From: Rhodospirillaceae bacterium | GTDB lineage: Bacteria > Pseudomonadota > Alphaproteobacteria > Rhodospirillales > Rhodospirillaceae | Assembly: GCA_002737725.1 (NCBI GenBank) | Contig: NSIP01000002.1 | Span: forward strand, 62,001-126,000 | Length of the DNA stretch: 64,000 nt | Direction of reading: 5' to 3' | In this document: piece after piece, positions 53,676 through 62,468 of the stretch | Numbering within the stretch: the stretch's first letter is position 1 | Layout of the letters: each line of letters opens with the position of its first letter | The notes under the pieces: generated by a model | Database searches by the model: none | Told to the model about the DNA's origin: nothing | The model's input: only the letters and a program-made list of their open reading frames with translations | Made by a program: the position numbers and the translations under genes

Positions 53676-54937
53676 GACAGAAACTCCCGCGGGTCGGCGA
53701 TATGCCCAGCAGCAGCTGCGGCTGCGACCGTATAGGGCGATCCCAAGTAAACCGAGGCTTCATTCGCGCCCATGCGACCTTTAAAATTTCGATTGGTCGA
53801 CGAAATGCAAACTTCGCCTGCACTCAGCACGCCTGCGCCAAGTGCTGCACACGCCCCGCAACCCGACGCCAACATCGTCGCGCCCGCATCGATCAGAATA
53901 CTCAACGTGCCATCGGCCGCTGCATCAGCATAAACCTTTTGCGACGAAGGTGCCACGAGCAAGCGCACATTGCTGGCAATCTTGCGACCCTTCAGCACTT
54001 CTGCGGCCATGCACAAGTCCGACAGCTTTGCCCCCACGCACGCGCCAATATAAGCCTGATCAATTTTAATCTTGGTATAGTCGCCCACAGGCCCGCTGTT
54101 GGAGGGGGCGTGGGGTGCTGCGATTTGCGGCTGCAATTCTGTAGCATTGAATGCGTGCTTTGAAATGTATGAGGCGTCGGGATCGCTGTGCCACGTCAAC
54201 GCATTGGTTGCGGGTTGCTTACCAGCCGCGCGAATAGCAGCCAGTGTCGTTTCATCAGGCGCTATCACGCCGGTCTCACACCCTAACTCAGCCGCCATGT
54301 TGCACAACACGCTACGCTCGCTCATAGACATACTAGTCACGGTGTTACCGCCGTACTCGATAGCCGTGAAGGCGTTGTCCATGCCCAGTTGGCGGCATAA
54401 GAATAGCATTACATCCTTGGCGACAACGGCTTGGTTGAATTTCCCGCTCCAATCCACGCGAATGGTTTCAGGCACCCGGGTCCAAATCTCGCCCGTGATA
54501 CACACGCCCGTCATCTCGATGCCGCCGAAGCCAGCCATGTAGCAGCCGTAGGCGCCGCCCATGGTCGAGTGACTGTCGCCCCCACAAATAAACATGCCCG
54601 GCTGTAAGTGACCATTCTCGGGCAGCACGATATGGCAGATGCCTTTCATGTCGTAGAAGTGTGGGATTTTGAATTCGCGAACAAATTCGCGGGAGAGTTT
54701 CAAGATGGCGGCAGTGTCGGCATCGACCGCGGGAACAAAGTGGTCAGACACCACGACGATTTTTTCCGGGTCCCAGACACCAACACCCAATTCTTTCAGG
54801 CGCGGCCAGATTTTACGTGGGCCACCAGAATCAACGATCATGGCCAAATCAACTGTGCATGTCACAATCTCGCCCGGGCGGACAGAGTCTTTGCCCGCTG
54901 CCCGCGCGATAATCTTTTCAACCAGTGTTTGACCCAT
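53672..54937 (-). CDS. aconitase-family hydratase, large subunit (LeuC-like)
   Basis: 421 residues. Three Cys for a 4Fe-4S cluster are in place: GACVGAKLSDLCMAAEVL, and the CxxC of LASGCGACAALG. Other landmarks are GGDSHSTMGGAYGCYMAGFG and NRNFKGRMGANEASVYLGSP. The enzyme adds or removes water from a dicarboxylic acid. Together with the small subunit it most resembles the 2,3-dimethylmaleate hydratase or homoaconitase type. It is the first gene of the minus-strand operon and stands divergent to the glutaryl-CoA-dehydrogenase-type gene. Confidence 0.88.
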   Translation of the reverse strand: MGQTLVEKIIARAAGKDSVRPGEIVTCTVDLAMIVDSGGPRKIWPRLKELGVGVWDPEKIVVVSDHFVPAVDADTAAILKLSREFVREFKIPHFYDMKGICHIVLPENGHLQPGMFICGGDSHSTMGGAYGCYMAGFGGIEMTGVCITGEIWTRVPETIRVDWSGKFNQAVVAKDVMLFLCRQLGMDNAFTAIEYGGNTVTSMSMSERSVLCNMAAELGCETGVIAPDETTLAAIRAAGKQPATNALTWHSDPDASYISKHAFNATELQPQIAAPHAPSNSGPVGDYTKIKIDQAYIGACVGAKLSDLCMAAEVLKGRKIASNVRLLVAPSSQKVYADAAADGTLSILIDAGATMLASGCGACAALGAGVLSAGEVCISSTNRNFKGRMGANEASVYLGSPYTVAAAAAAGHIADPREFLS

Positions 54938-54983
54938 GCCTAAAACCTCTTAAATTTCTGCCAGAAACACTAGACCCTCATTT

Positions 54984-55003
54984 CAGCCGACTCAATCCGG
55001 CTG
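54984..55003. promoter_or_regulatory. inverted repeat between divergent operons, possible operator
   Basis: CAGCCG at 54984-54989 is mirrored by CGGCTG at 54998-55003 across an 8-base spacer. It lies in the 127-base gap between the divergent hydratase and dehydrogenase operons. A TATGAT at 55027-55032 could be a -10 box for the plus operon. No regulator gene lies within the window's cluster. Confidence 0.35.
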
Positions 55004-55064
55004 GGACGTATAGCAAGTGCTCATGCTATGATACTCTCATACGATGAGCAGAATGGAGATAGCC

Positions 55065-56291
55065 ATGCCCGAATGGGTCGCGACAGCAAGAAAAAGAAAA
55101 CCTGAGCAGGAAACGCGTTGGGCTAAATTTAATTGGCAAGACCCACTGGGTTTCGAGGGGTTGCTGAATGAAGACGAACGCTTGATTCGCGATACTGCGC
55201 GCAACTATGCCCAAGACAAGTTGTTGCCGCGAATTGTGCAGGCCTTTCGCAACGAAACCTTTGATGCAGCAATTTATCCCGAGATGGGTGCGCTTGGACT
55301 ATTGGGCGCGACGATTCCCACAGAGTATGGCGGGCCTGGCGTCAGCCATGTGTCGTATGGGCTGATCGCACGTGAGATTGAGCGTGTGGACTCGGGGTAT
55401 CGGTCAATGATCTCGGTGCAATCCTCGCTGGTCATGTATCCGATCTATGCCTACGGTTCCGAAGCGCAGCGAAAAAAGTATTTGCCCAAGCTTGCCAAGG
55501 GCGAATGGGTGGGTTGTTTTGGGTTGACCGAACCAAATTCGGGCTCGGACCCCGGCAGTATGGCGACGCGCGCAAAAAAGGTTGATGGCGGATATTCCCT
55601 CAGCGGCAGTAAAACTTGGATCTCGAATTCTCCGGTCGCGCAAGTGTTCGTGATCTGGGCCAAAACCGAAGACGATATTATTCGGGGGTTCATCCTCGAG
55701 CGCGGGATGCAGGGGCTGACTACGCCTAAAATTGAGGGCAAGTTTTCATTACGCGCCTCTATCACGGGCGAAATTGTGATGGATAACGTCTTTGTCCCCG
55801 ACGACAATCAATTGCCGAACGCTGAGGGGCTCAAAGCACCTTTCGGTTGCTTGAATAAGGCGCGCTTTGGCATTGCCTGGGGCACGATGGGTGCGGCGGA
55901 GTTCTGCTGGCATGCGGCGCGGCAATACACACTGGATCGTCTGCAGTTTGGTCGTCCCTTGGCGGCGAACCAACTCGTGCAGAAAAAGCTAGCAGACATG
56001 CAAACCGAAATCGCATTGGGGTTGTTAGCGGCTTTGCAGGCTGGTCGCATGATCGATGATGGAACCGCTGCCCCGGAAACGATTTCCGTCATCAAGCGCA
56101 ACAATTGTGGCAAGGCCTTGGATATCGTGCGGGTTGCACGCGACATGCACGGCGGAAATGGCATCGTCGATGAGTTCCACGTCATCAGGCACATGATGAA
56201 TCTGGAAACCGTGAATACCTACGAAGGCACACACGATGTCCATGCGCTGATTTTGGGTCGCGCCCAAACGGGCATCCAGGCATTCTTTTAG
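55065..56291 (+). CDS. gcdH: glutaryl-CoA dehydrogenase-type acyl-CoA dehydrogenase
   Basis: 408-residue flavoprotein. Landmarks are [20 protein letters not shown], the FAD-binding [20 protein letters not shown], and [20 protein letters not shown] followed by [20 protein letters not shown] with the catalytic Glu. This fits GCDH, which oxidises and decarboxylates glutaryl-CoA to crotonyl-CoA; a related branched substrate is equally possible here. The ATG at 55065 follows GGAG by 7 bases and is preferred over the one at 55044. First gene of a plus-strand operon. Confidence 0.85.
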   Translation: MPEWVATARKRKPEQETRWAKFNWQDPLGFEGLLNEDERLIRDTARNYAQDKLLPRIVQAFRNETFDAAIYPEMGALGLLGATIPTEYGGPGVSHVSYGLIAREIERVDSGYRSMISVQSSLVMYPIYAYGSEAQRKKYLPKLAKGEWVGCFGLTEPNSGSDPGSMATRAKKVDGGYSLSGSKTWISNSPVAQVFVIWAKTEDDIIRGFILERGMQGLTTPKIEGKFSLRASITGEIVMDNVFVPDDNQLPNAEGLKAPFGCLNKARFGIAWGTMGAAEFCWHAARQYTLDRLQFGRPLAANQLVQKKLADMQTEIALGLLAALQAGRMIDDGTAAPETISVIKRNNCGKALDIVRVARDMHGGNGIVDEFHVIRHMMNLETVNTYEGTHDVHALILGRAQTGIQAFF

Positions 56292-56300
56292 GGGTAGGCT

Positions 56301-56657
56301 GTGATTTACGCTTTTATCTGCAAGGACGGTGGCGACAAAACACAGATCCGGCGTGACGTGCTGCTTGAGCATTTGCGCTATATTGAATCCGTGATCGATA
56401 AAATCGTGGTCGCGGGGACGTGCCCGCCCTTGAGCAGCAGCGATCCGCGCCAGTTTGAAGGGTCAATGCTGATGTATCGCGCCGACAGCCCTGCCGAGGC
56501 GCGCTCGCTCTTTGAATGCGACCCCTATTTCAAGAACAAAATTTGGGACAGTTACGAGATGATGAACTTCTCACCAGTCGCCGGAGATTATATCGGCGGA
56601 CGAACGTGGGATATCGTCGACGGAAAAGTGATGCGGAAAGATCCGCGAGCTGCATAA
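56301..56657 (+). CDS. YciI-like dimeric alpha-beta-barrel protein
   Basis: 118 residues beginning at GTG, with a YciI fold pattern: MIYAFICKDGGDKTQIRRDV, YRADSPAEARSLFECDPYF. The C-terminal tail (DYIGGRTWDIVDGKVM) is unlike ordinary YciI. Members are small enzymes or lactone isomerases with unknown roles. It lies 9 bases after gcdH and 16 before the FAD oxidase, so it is probably part of the same pathway. Confidence 0.75.
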   Translation: MIYAFICKDGGDKTQIRRDVLLEHLRYIESVIDKIVVAGTCPPLSSSDPRQFEGSMLMYRADSPAEARSLFECDPYFKNKIWDSYEMMNFSPVAGDYIGGRTWDIVDGKVMRKDPRAA

Positions 56658-56673
56658 CATTGGAGTGAGCGTC

Positions 56674-58263
56674 ATGAATGCCGACACACAACTACGTAAT
56701 GACCGTCTAGTCGAACGATTGGTCGATATTCTGGGCAAAGACGCCGTCATTACAGACGCGGCCGAGCGTCGATTCTATTCAGCAGATGTGTATTCCGAGG
56801 GCGAGCATTGCGCTGCCGCGCTTCGCCCGACAGATGTATCGTTGTTGGCCAAAGCCATTGGCACCGCAACGGCCTCTGGATATGCGGTGATTGGCCGTGG
56901 TGGTGGCATGTCCTACACAAATGGTTACACACCTATTCGCCCTGATACGGTGACGGTTGATGTCGGTGCGCTTAATCGCATTCTCGAAATCAACGAAGCC
57001 GACATGTACATCACGGTGGAAGCTGGAGTGACGTGGAAGCAAATTTATGATGCGTTGAAGCCAAAGGGTCTTCGTTTGCCCTTCTTCGGCACATTCTCAG
57101 GCATACGGGCAACTGTGGGCGGTGGCTTGTCGCAAGGCGCACTCTTTATGGGCACCGCGCGCTATGGCCAGGGTGCTGATATCGTTTTGGGCCTTGAAGT
57201 GATTCTGGCCGATGGCTCTGTGATCACCACGGGGCAGGGCGGCTTCAAAAATGCCAAGCCCTTCTATCGCACCTACGGCCCCGATATCACGGGCCTGTTC
57301 ATTCATGATGGCGGTGCTTTTGGAATTAAGACCAAAGCCACGCTGAAATTAATTCGCACCCCCACTTCGATTGGCTTTGCGTCATTTGCGTTTTCAAGCC
57401 TCGATAAAGCAGCAGCGGCCATGTCGGAAATTGCGCGCTCGGGAATTTCTGAAGAAGCTTATGTTTTTGATCCGGAATCGACCGACAAAAATATGGCCGG
57501 TGCCAGTGTGGTTGAGGATCTCAAAACGCTCGCCGGTGTGGTGAAGGGGCAGGGGTCTTTCGCCAAGGGCCTGATCGAGGGCGCGAAGTTGATTTTGGCA
57601 GGTCGCAGCTTCACCAAAGACGGCATGTTCTCCTTGCACATGGTGGCCGGCGGTCGTTCCGATGCTGCTGTGGACGCTGACTTGGCGGCAGCACGTGAGA
57701 TCGCATCCAAGCTCGGCGGCGAAGAGATGCCCAACTCGATCCCCAAGGCCGTACGCGCCGATCCTTTCAAACCACTGAATAGTGTGCTAGGCCCCAAGGG
57801 TGATCGTTGGGCTGCAATGAATGCCAAGGTCGCGCACTCCGATGCCATGCCCATTATCAATGCTGGTGAGAAGCTGCTGGAACCTTACCGCGAGCGCATG
57901 AAACAAAATGGCATCTGGGTGTCGCGCTTGTTCATCGCCATCGACTCCTATGCCTTCAGTTACGAACCTGTGCTGCATTGGGACGATTCGTGGTTGCCGG
58001 TTCATGTTCGTACACCCGAGCCCAGTCATTTGGCAAAGCTGAAAGAGCCGGCAGATAACCCCGCTGCGCGCGCATTGGTTCACGAGATCAGGCTGAAATT
58101 CGCGGCTATGTTTGCTGAGTATGGTGCGTCGTCCAATCAAATTGGGAAAACGTATCCGTATCTGCAATCGCTCAAACCTGAAACCGCGCGGTTTGTGACC
58201 AAACTCAAACACACCCTAGATCCTGGCCACCAGCTTAATCCTGGCGTTCTCGGATTTAATTGA
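56674..58263 (+). CDS. FAD-linked oxidase (FAD_binding_4/GlcD family)
   Basis: 529 residues. The FAD-binding half shows VIGRGGGMSYTNGYTPIRPD, TVEAGVTWKQIYDALKPKGL, GIRATVGGGLSQGALFMGTA and RTYGPDITGLFIHDGGAFGI near residue 210; the substrate half follows. The ending TLDPGHQLNPGVLGFN matches the GlcD and vanillyl-alcohol-oxidase groups. It oxidises a hydroxy acid or a phenolic/alcohol substrate. The ATG at 56674 follows GGAG; an upstream GTG at 56665 is less likely. Third gene of the plus operon. Confidence 0.85.
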   Translation: MNADTQLRNDRLVERLVDILGKDAVITDAAERRFYSADVYSEGEHCAAALRPTDVSLLAKAIGTATASGYAVIGRGGGMSYTNGYTPIRPDTVTVDVGALNRILEINEADMYITVEAGVTWKQIYDALKPKGLRLPFFGTFSGIRATVGGGLSQGALFMGTARYGQGADIVLGLEVILADGSVITTGQGGFKNAKPFYRTYGPDITGLFIHDGGAFGIKTKATLKLIRTPTSIGFASFAFSSLDKAAAAMSEIARSGISEEAYVFDPESTDKNMAGASVVEDLKTLAGVVKGQGSFAKGLIEGAKLILAGRSFTKDGMFSLHMVAGGRSDAAVDADLAAAREIASKLGGEEMPNSIPKAVRADPFKPLNSVLGPKGDRWAAMNAKVAHSDAMPIINAGEKLLEPYRERMKQNGIWVSRLFIAIDSYAFSYEPVLHWDDSWLPVHVRTPEPSHLAKLKEPADNPAARALVHEIRLKFAAMFAEYGASSNQIGKTYPYLQSLKPETARFVTKLKHTLDPGHQLNPGVLGFN

Positions 58264-58311
58264 ACTCTCGCCCTTTTTATCGCTTCGTTTTCGCCGCAGA
58301 TAGGAGGTTCC

Positions 58312-58737
58312 ATGGACCAACGGATCAGCGCAATTACGCTCGGTGTCGACGATGTGAATCGCTCGCGGGCGTTCTATGAAAAGCTTGGCTGGGCGGCCAC
58401 CAAAGCCAGCGATGAGAACGTCGCCTTCTTTCCAATGAATGGCTTTGCGTTGTGTTTGTTTCCCACCAAAGAGTTGGCGAAAGATGCTGGTGTTGATCGG
58501 CCTGGGTCGGGATTCGACAACATCACCATCTCTTTCAATGTCTCGACCGAAGCACAGGTGAAGCGGGTCTTGCAAAAGGCCAAGAAGGCAGGCGGCACCA
58601 TCTTGCGCGATGCCGGCCCGGTGTTTTGGGGCGGGTTCACCGCCTATTTTGCCGACCCTGACGGGCACGACTGGGAAACTGCCTACAATCCGTTCTGGAA
58701 GATCGATGCCAAAGGCAGCATCAAACTGCCTAAGTAG
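58312..58737 (+). CDS. single-domain VOC protein
   Basis: 141 residues, a glyoxalase/bleomycin-resistance-type fold. It starts DQRISAITLGVDDVNRSRAF, with YFADPDGHDWETAYNPFW near the end, including the late Glu that is a metal ligand in many members. The substrate is unknown. It begins 48 bases after the FAD oxidase stop and 28 before the first two-domain VOC gene. Confidence 0.8.
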   Translation: MDQRISAITLGVDDVNRSRAFYEKLGWAATKASDENVAFFPMNGFALCLFPTKELAKDAGVDRPGSGFDNITISFNVSTEAQVKRVLQKAKKAGGTILRDAGPVFWGGFTAYFADPDGHDWETAYNPFWKIDAKGSIKLPK

Positions 58738-58765
58738 TTTGACCCTGTCTTAAATTAGGCCCGCC

Positions 58766-59719
58766 ATGTCCGATACATTTCTCAAACGCACGACGTTGAT
58801 CGTCGAAGACGTGCGCAGATCCATCGCTTTTTATCGCGATGTGCTGGGGATGAAACTGTATTACGACCAGCCCATGACGGTGGGTGGTAAGGTCATCCCC
58901 GTAGGCGTGCCTGGCGCACATGTTCATTTGGGCATTATGGAAGGCAATCATTCCGACGTGGCCAAGATTGGCCTGCTGCAATGGACCGACCCGCCACTCG
59001 AGAAACCTAAAGCGCCCTATCGCAAACGAATGGGCATCGGCGACATTGTCATTGTCACAGAAACGCCTGATCTTGATGGCCTCTATGCACGACTGAAGGC
59101 GTCGCCCGAGTGCCATATCCACTGCCCTCCGCACGACTGGTCGGTGCCTACGCCCGACGGCAAGGACCAGATCGAGATGACGACGTTGGCGTTCTTCGAC
59201 CCGGATGGTTTCTTTTTCGAGGTCAATCACAAGCGCAATATGCCAAATGTTGCGCAGTTTGCGATTCGTCGGACTACGCTGATTGTGCGCGACATCGACC
59301 TGAGTGTTGATTTCTATTGCCGCGTCATGGGCATGGAGCTTTGGTACGATCAGACTATGACTGTGGGCGGCCAGGTGCTGCCAGCCGGCGAACCCGGAGC
59401 AAAAGTGCGCGTGGCGATTCTCAAAGGTGCAGACCCGGTGGTGGGCATGTTGGGTATTATGGCGTTTTTAGATCCGCCCATTGAACCTGTGCCATTACCT
59501 AAGCGCCCCTTGCAAATTCGCGATCCTATTTTTGTCGCCAGCGCTCAGGATGTGAACGAGATTTATCGGCGCATGGTGGGGGCGCCAGCACATATTTCTT
59601 GTCCCCCCAGCGATGATAGCGTCACCGCCGCCGATGGATCGACATTGAAACTCACGACCATGAGCTTTTTCGACCCTGACGGTTATTTTTATGAACTCAA
59701 CACCCGCAAGATTGTGTAG
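58766..59719 (+). CDS. two-domain VOC protein
   Basis: 317 residues built of two similar halves. The first starts LKRTTLIVEDVRRSIAFYRD and has MTVGGKVIPVGVPGAHVHLG; the second starts IRRTTLIVRDIDLSVDFYCR and has MTVGGQVLPAGEPGAKVRVA. Both halves end in an FFDPDG stretch plus an FFEVN or FYELN with a metal-ligand-type Glu. The first-strand His that anchors the metal in extradiol dioxygenases is not seen. The fold is sure, the reaction is not. Confidence 0.82.
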   Translation: MSDTFLKRTTLIVEDVRRSIAFYRDVLGMKLYYDQPMTVGGKVIPVGVPGAHVHLGIMEGNHSDVAKIGLLQWTDPPLEKPKAPYRKRMGIGDIVIVTETPDLDGLYARLKASPECHIHCPPHDWSVPTPDGKDQIEMTTLAFFDPDGFFFEVNHKRNMPNVAQFAIRRTTLIVRDIDLSVDFYCRVMGMELWYDQTMTVGGQVLPAGEPGAKVRVAILKGADPVVGMLGIMAFLDPPIEPVPLPKRPLQIRDPIFVASAQDVNEIYRRMVGAPAHISCPPSDDSVTAADGSTLKLTTMSFFDPDGYFYELNTRKIV

Positions 59720-59721
59720 TC

Positions 59722-60666
59722 ATGACCCAAGTTACACTTAAACGGACCACGCTCATTGTCCGCGACGCCGAGCGTATGATGCGTTTTTACCGCGATGTAT
59801 TGGGCTGGCGTGTCGATTACCAATCCAACATGAAATTATCGGGCGGCATTATCCCTGGCGGCAAACCCGGTGATGAGGTCAAGCTCATCATCATGGAGGG
59901 GGCCGACAAAGAGATTGCCAAGATTGGGTTGTTGGAGTGGGTCAATCCCCGTTTGCCCGATCCGGGCCCTGTCAGATCGCGCCTAGGCATTGGCGATATC
60001 GTGCTGGTGGCCGATGTCCCCAACATGACGGAGTTGGTGAAAAAGATTGAAGCGTTTCCAGGTGCGGTGATCCATTCTGCGCCAAAGGACGGTGCTTTCC
60101 CCGACCCACGAGGGGCTGGCGAGATTCAATACTCGTCCATGGCGTTCTTCGACCCTGAGGGATTTTTCTACGAAACTTATTTCCGCTATAATCGTCCCAA
60201 CCCCGAGACGTTTCTGATCCGCCGCACGACTCATATCGTGCGCGACATTGACAAGACACTCGAGTTCTTTAGCAACACATTAGGTCTGCCCAAAATCCAA
60301 GACTCAACAATGCAAATCGAGGGCATGCTGGCGGCGGGAAAGGCGGGCGATACGGTGCGCTTCGCCGTATGTAAGTGTCAGGACGACTATATTGGTATGG
60401 CGGCGGCCTTACAGTTTGTCAAAGATACTCTCCCAGATCCAGGAGAGGCAACGTGGGCGTACGGCATTGGTCGTGCATTGTTTGTAGCCGGTACAGATGA
60501 TGCGCACAGCTTGTTTGCAAAGGTGAAGGCCAGTGGTGTGAAAGTGACACGCGAAGCATTCGAGCGCGCTGTGCCCAAGTCGGGCGGCGTGGGCGAAACT
60601 AAAATGATTTCCATGGGCTTTCATGATCCCGATGGCATGGTGTGGGAAGTCAATCATCGGCTTTAA
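59722..60666 (+). CDS. two-domain VOC protein, paralogue of the preceding gene
   Basis: 314 residues, the third VOC gene in the run and clearly related to the preceding one: LKRTTLIVRDAERMMRFYRD and IRRTTHIVRDIDKTLEFFSN start the two halves, and FFDPEGFFYETYFR and HDPDGMVWEVNH end them. The second half has a His in THIVRD where the first has Thr. It starts two bases after its neighbour's stop and overlaps the convergent MFS gene by 4 bases. Confidence 0.82.
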   Translation: MTQVTLKRTTLIVRDAERMMRFYRDVLGWRVDYQSNMKLSGGIIPGGKPGDEVKLIIMEGADKEIAKIGLLEWVNPRLPDPGPVRSRLGIGDIVLVADVPNMTELVKKIEAFPGAVIHSAPKDGAFPDPRGAGEIQYSSMAFFDPEGFFYETYFRYNRPNPETFLIRRTTHIVRDIDKTLEFFSNTLGLPKIQDSTMQIEGMLAAGKAGDTVRFAVCKCQDDYIGMAAALQFVKDTLPDPGEATWAYGIGRALFVAGTDDAHSLFAKVKASGVKVTREAFERAVPKSGGVGETKMISMGFHDPDGMVWEVNHRL

Positions 60667-61919
60667 GCTGCGGGCTTGCTTGGTCCCTGGGGATTACGAA
60701 TAAATAACGTCAAGGCTGCGGCTGCAGCCGTGATGGCTCCTGCGGCGAACAAGGGGCCCTCAAACCCGAAGGTGTTGGCCAGGGCACCCAGGACCAATGC
60801 GCCAATGGCTGGGCCTGCGCGTGTGATAGTGTACCACACACTTAAGGAGCGCCCGCGCATGGCCTCGTCCACCACGGTTTGTGTGAGAGACTGCGAACCC
60901 ACACCCACCATAACACCGAAAAACGCCGATACGGCCAGCACCACAACTCCTATAAAATAAGTGCCTGCATCCATCAGTGAGAACACTGAGATACAGATTC
61001 CACTCATGACCATGGCACCGATCACAAGGCGGCTTAGGCCATCTGCTGTAGGCCGCTGTGCCAAAAGCAACCCGCCAAAGATTGCCCCAATGCCCTGAGC
61101 GGCGGTCAAGGTTGCTAATCCGCCTGCGCCCCGATTGAATATCTCATCAGCAATCCCGGCCATCAAATCACCAATGGGCCACGTGAGCGTGCTGGCGATG
61201 CCAACGGTGGGGATGAACCAACCTAACAGCGGGTGCTTCAACGTATAGCGCCAACCCGCGGCCATATCGTTGAACATGCCCGCCCACGCCGCACCACGTC
61301 GAATAGCGGTGCCGTGCGCCGGAAGGTGAAGCGACAACAGCGCGGTGATGACGCCCGCGTAACTCACGGCATTGAGCACAAAACTCCAGCCCACGCCGAC
61401 CGAGGTAATGATCACGCCACCCAAGGCCGGCCCCAAAATACGCGCGGTGTTGAAAACGAGTGACGTAATCGCCACAGCATTCCCCACGCGGTCCTTCGGC
61501 ACAATCATTGGCACCAAAACTAAGCGCGCGGTTTGAATCAGCGGCTGTACGACGCCGGCAAACAACTGAAGCAGGAAGATCAAGATGGGTGTGATGTCGC
61601 CCGTTAGCGTTAGCACAGCCAAAGCGATAGCTTGGAGCAAAGCAAAAAATTGCCCAAAGATGGCAATCTTGCGGCGATCAAAGCGGTCGGCAATCACGCC
61701 TGTGATGGGAGCCAAGACAATGACAGGAATAAACTCGGCCATGGCCACGGCGCCGAGCCACACCCCAGACTTAGTCAGTTCCCACGTCAGGTAGCCCACG
61801 GCCATGCGTTGGACCCACGTGCCCAACAAGGACACGGCATTTCCGGCGGTGAAGACGCGGAAATTGCGATGAGACAGAGTCTCGCGGATGGCGGTGAGGC
61901 TGATGTCGAAGCGGGCCAT
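60663..61919 (-). CDS. MFS transporter
   Basis: 418 residues with about twelve membrane spans and MFS features: LGTWVQRMAVGYLTWELTKS, GVIADRFDRRKIAIFGQF (motif A), and a long central loop near residue 210. The C-terminal half has VIGAMVMSGICISVFSLMDAG. It resembles the enterobactin-exporter-like branch of MFS, for import or export of small molecules. It may serve the surrounding catabolic genes. Confidence 0.87.
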   Translation of the reverse strand: MARFDISLTAIRETLSHRNFRVFTAGNAVSLLGTWVQRMAVGYLTWELTKSGVWLGAVAMAEFIPVIVLAPITGVIADRFDRRKIAIFGQFFALLQAIALAVLTLTGDITPILIFLLQLFAGVVQPLIQTARLVLVPMIVPKDRVGNAVAITSLVFNTARILGPALGGVIITSVGVGWSFVLNAVSYAGVITALLSLHLPAHGTAIRRGAAWAGMFNDMAAGWRYTLKHPLLGWFIPTVGIASTLTWPIGDLMAGIADEIFNRGAGGLATLTAAQGIGAIFGGLLLAQRPTADGLSRLVIGAMVMSGICISVFSLMDAGTYFIGVVVLAVSAFFGVMVGVGSQSLTQTVVDEAMRGRSLSVWYTITRAGPAIGALVLGALANTFGFEGPLFAAGAITAAAAALTLFIRNPQGPSKPAA

Positions 61920-62006
61920 GACACACTTTATAGACGAGCGCGCCAGAATCTGCGCCCTACTTTGTCGTCATGATTCGGCTTGCGAACACCGATTTTGGCG
62001 AAGCCG

Positions 62007-62468
62007 CTAAAGCTTTAATTTGAAGCCTGTGTGTGATTTCGTGAAGCCGAGCTGATCGTAGAGTCTGTGGGCGTCAGTGCGCTTAACGTCCGAGGTGAGC
62101 TGTACCAACGCGCATCCCCTGCTGCGCGCGCGATCAATCGCCCACTTTATCGCTACAGTGCCTAGGCCCTAGCCCCGGCGTTGCGAGGCAATGCGAACCG
62201 CCTCGATCTCGCAGCGGGTCGACCCCTGTCGCGACAACCCCGGAATAAACGTAAGCTGAAAGCAACCAACGATTTCGTTTTGATCTTCCACGACCCACAG
62301 TTCGTTATTCGGGTCGGCCTCAATGGCGGCGAACGCACGCAGGTATTGCTCACGCGCTAAGTCAAATGAACCATCGCGCGCTGCGCCGAGCGTGTCATCA
62401 GCGTGCAATACCACAATATTCGCTAGATCAAGAACTGTGGCTTGCCGGAAGCTTGGTTTCACATTCAC
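62007..62468 (-). pseudogene. GNAT acetyltransferase interrupted by an in-frame TAG
   Basis: A 154-codon frame coding a GNAT domain: FRQATVLDLANIVVLHADDT, then NNELWVVEDQNEIVGCFQLT and CEIEAVRIASQRRG. Just at the x of the acetyl-CoA loop RRGxGLG is a TAG (62169-62171). After it the same frame continues GLGTVAIKWAIDRARSRGCA and ends at 62007 with DQLGFTKSHTGFKLKL, the usual GNAT end. Without the stop this is a normal protein. The ATG overlaps the nitrilase stop. Confidence 0.78.

Noticed and set aside
53172-54937. Leucine biosynthesis leuCD
   Set aside because: The lyase, amidohydrolase and imidase-type neighbours, and altered key residues in the small subunit, fit catabolism better; there is no leuA or leuB beside them.
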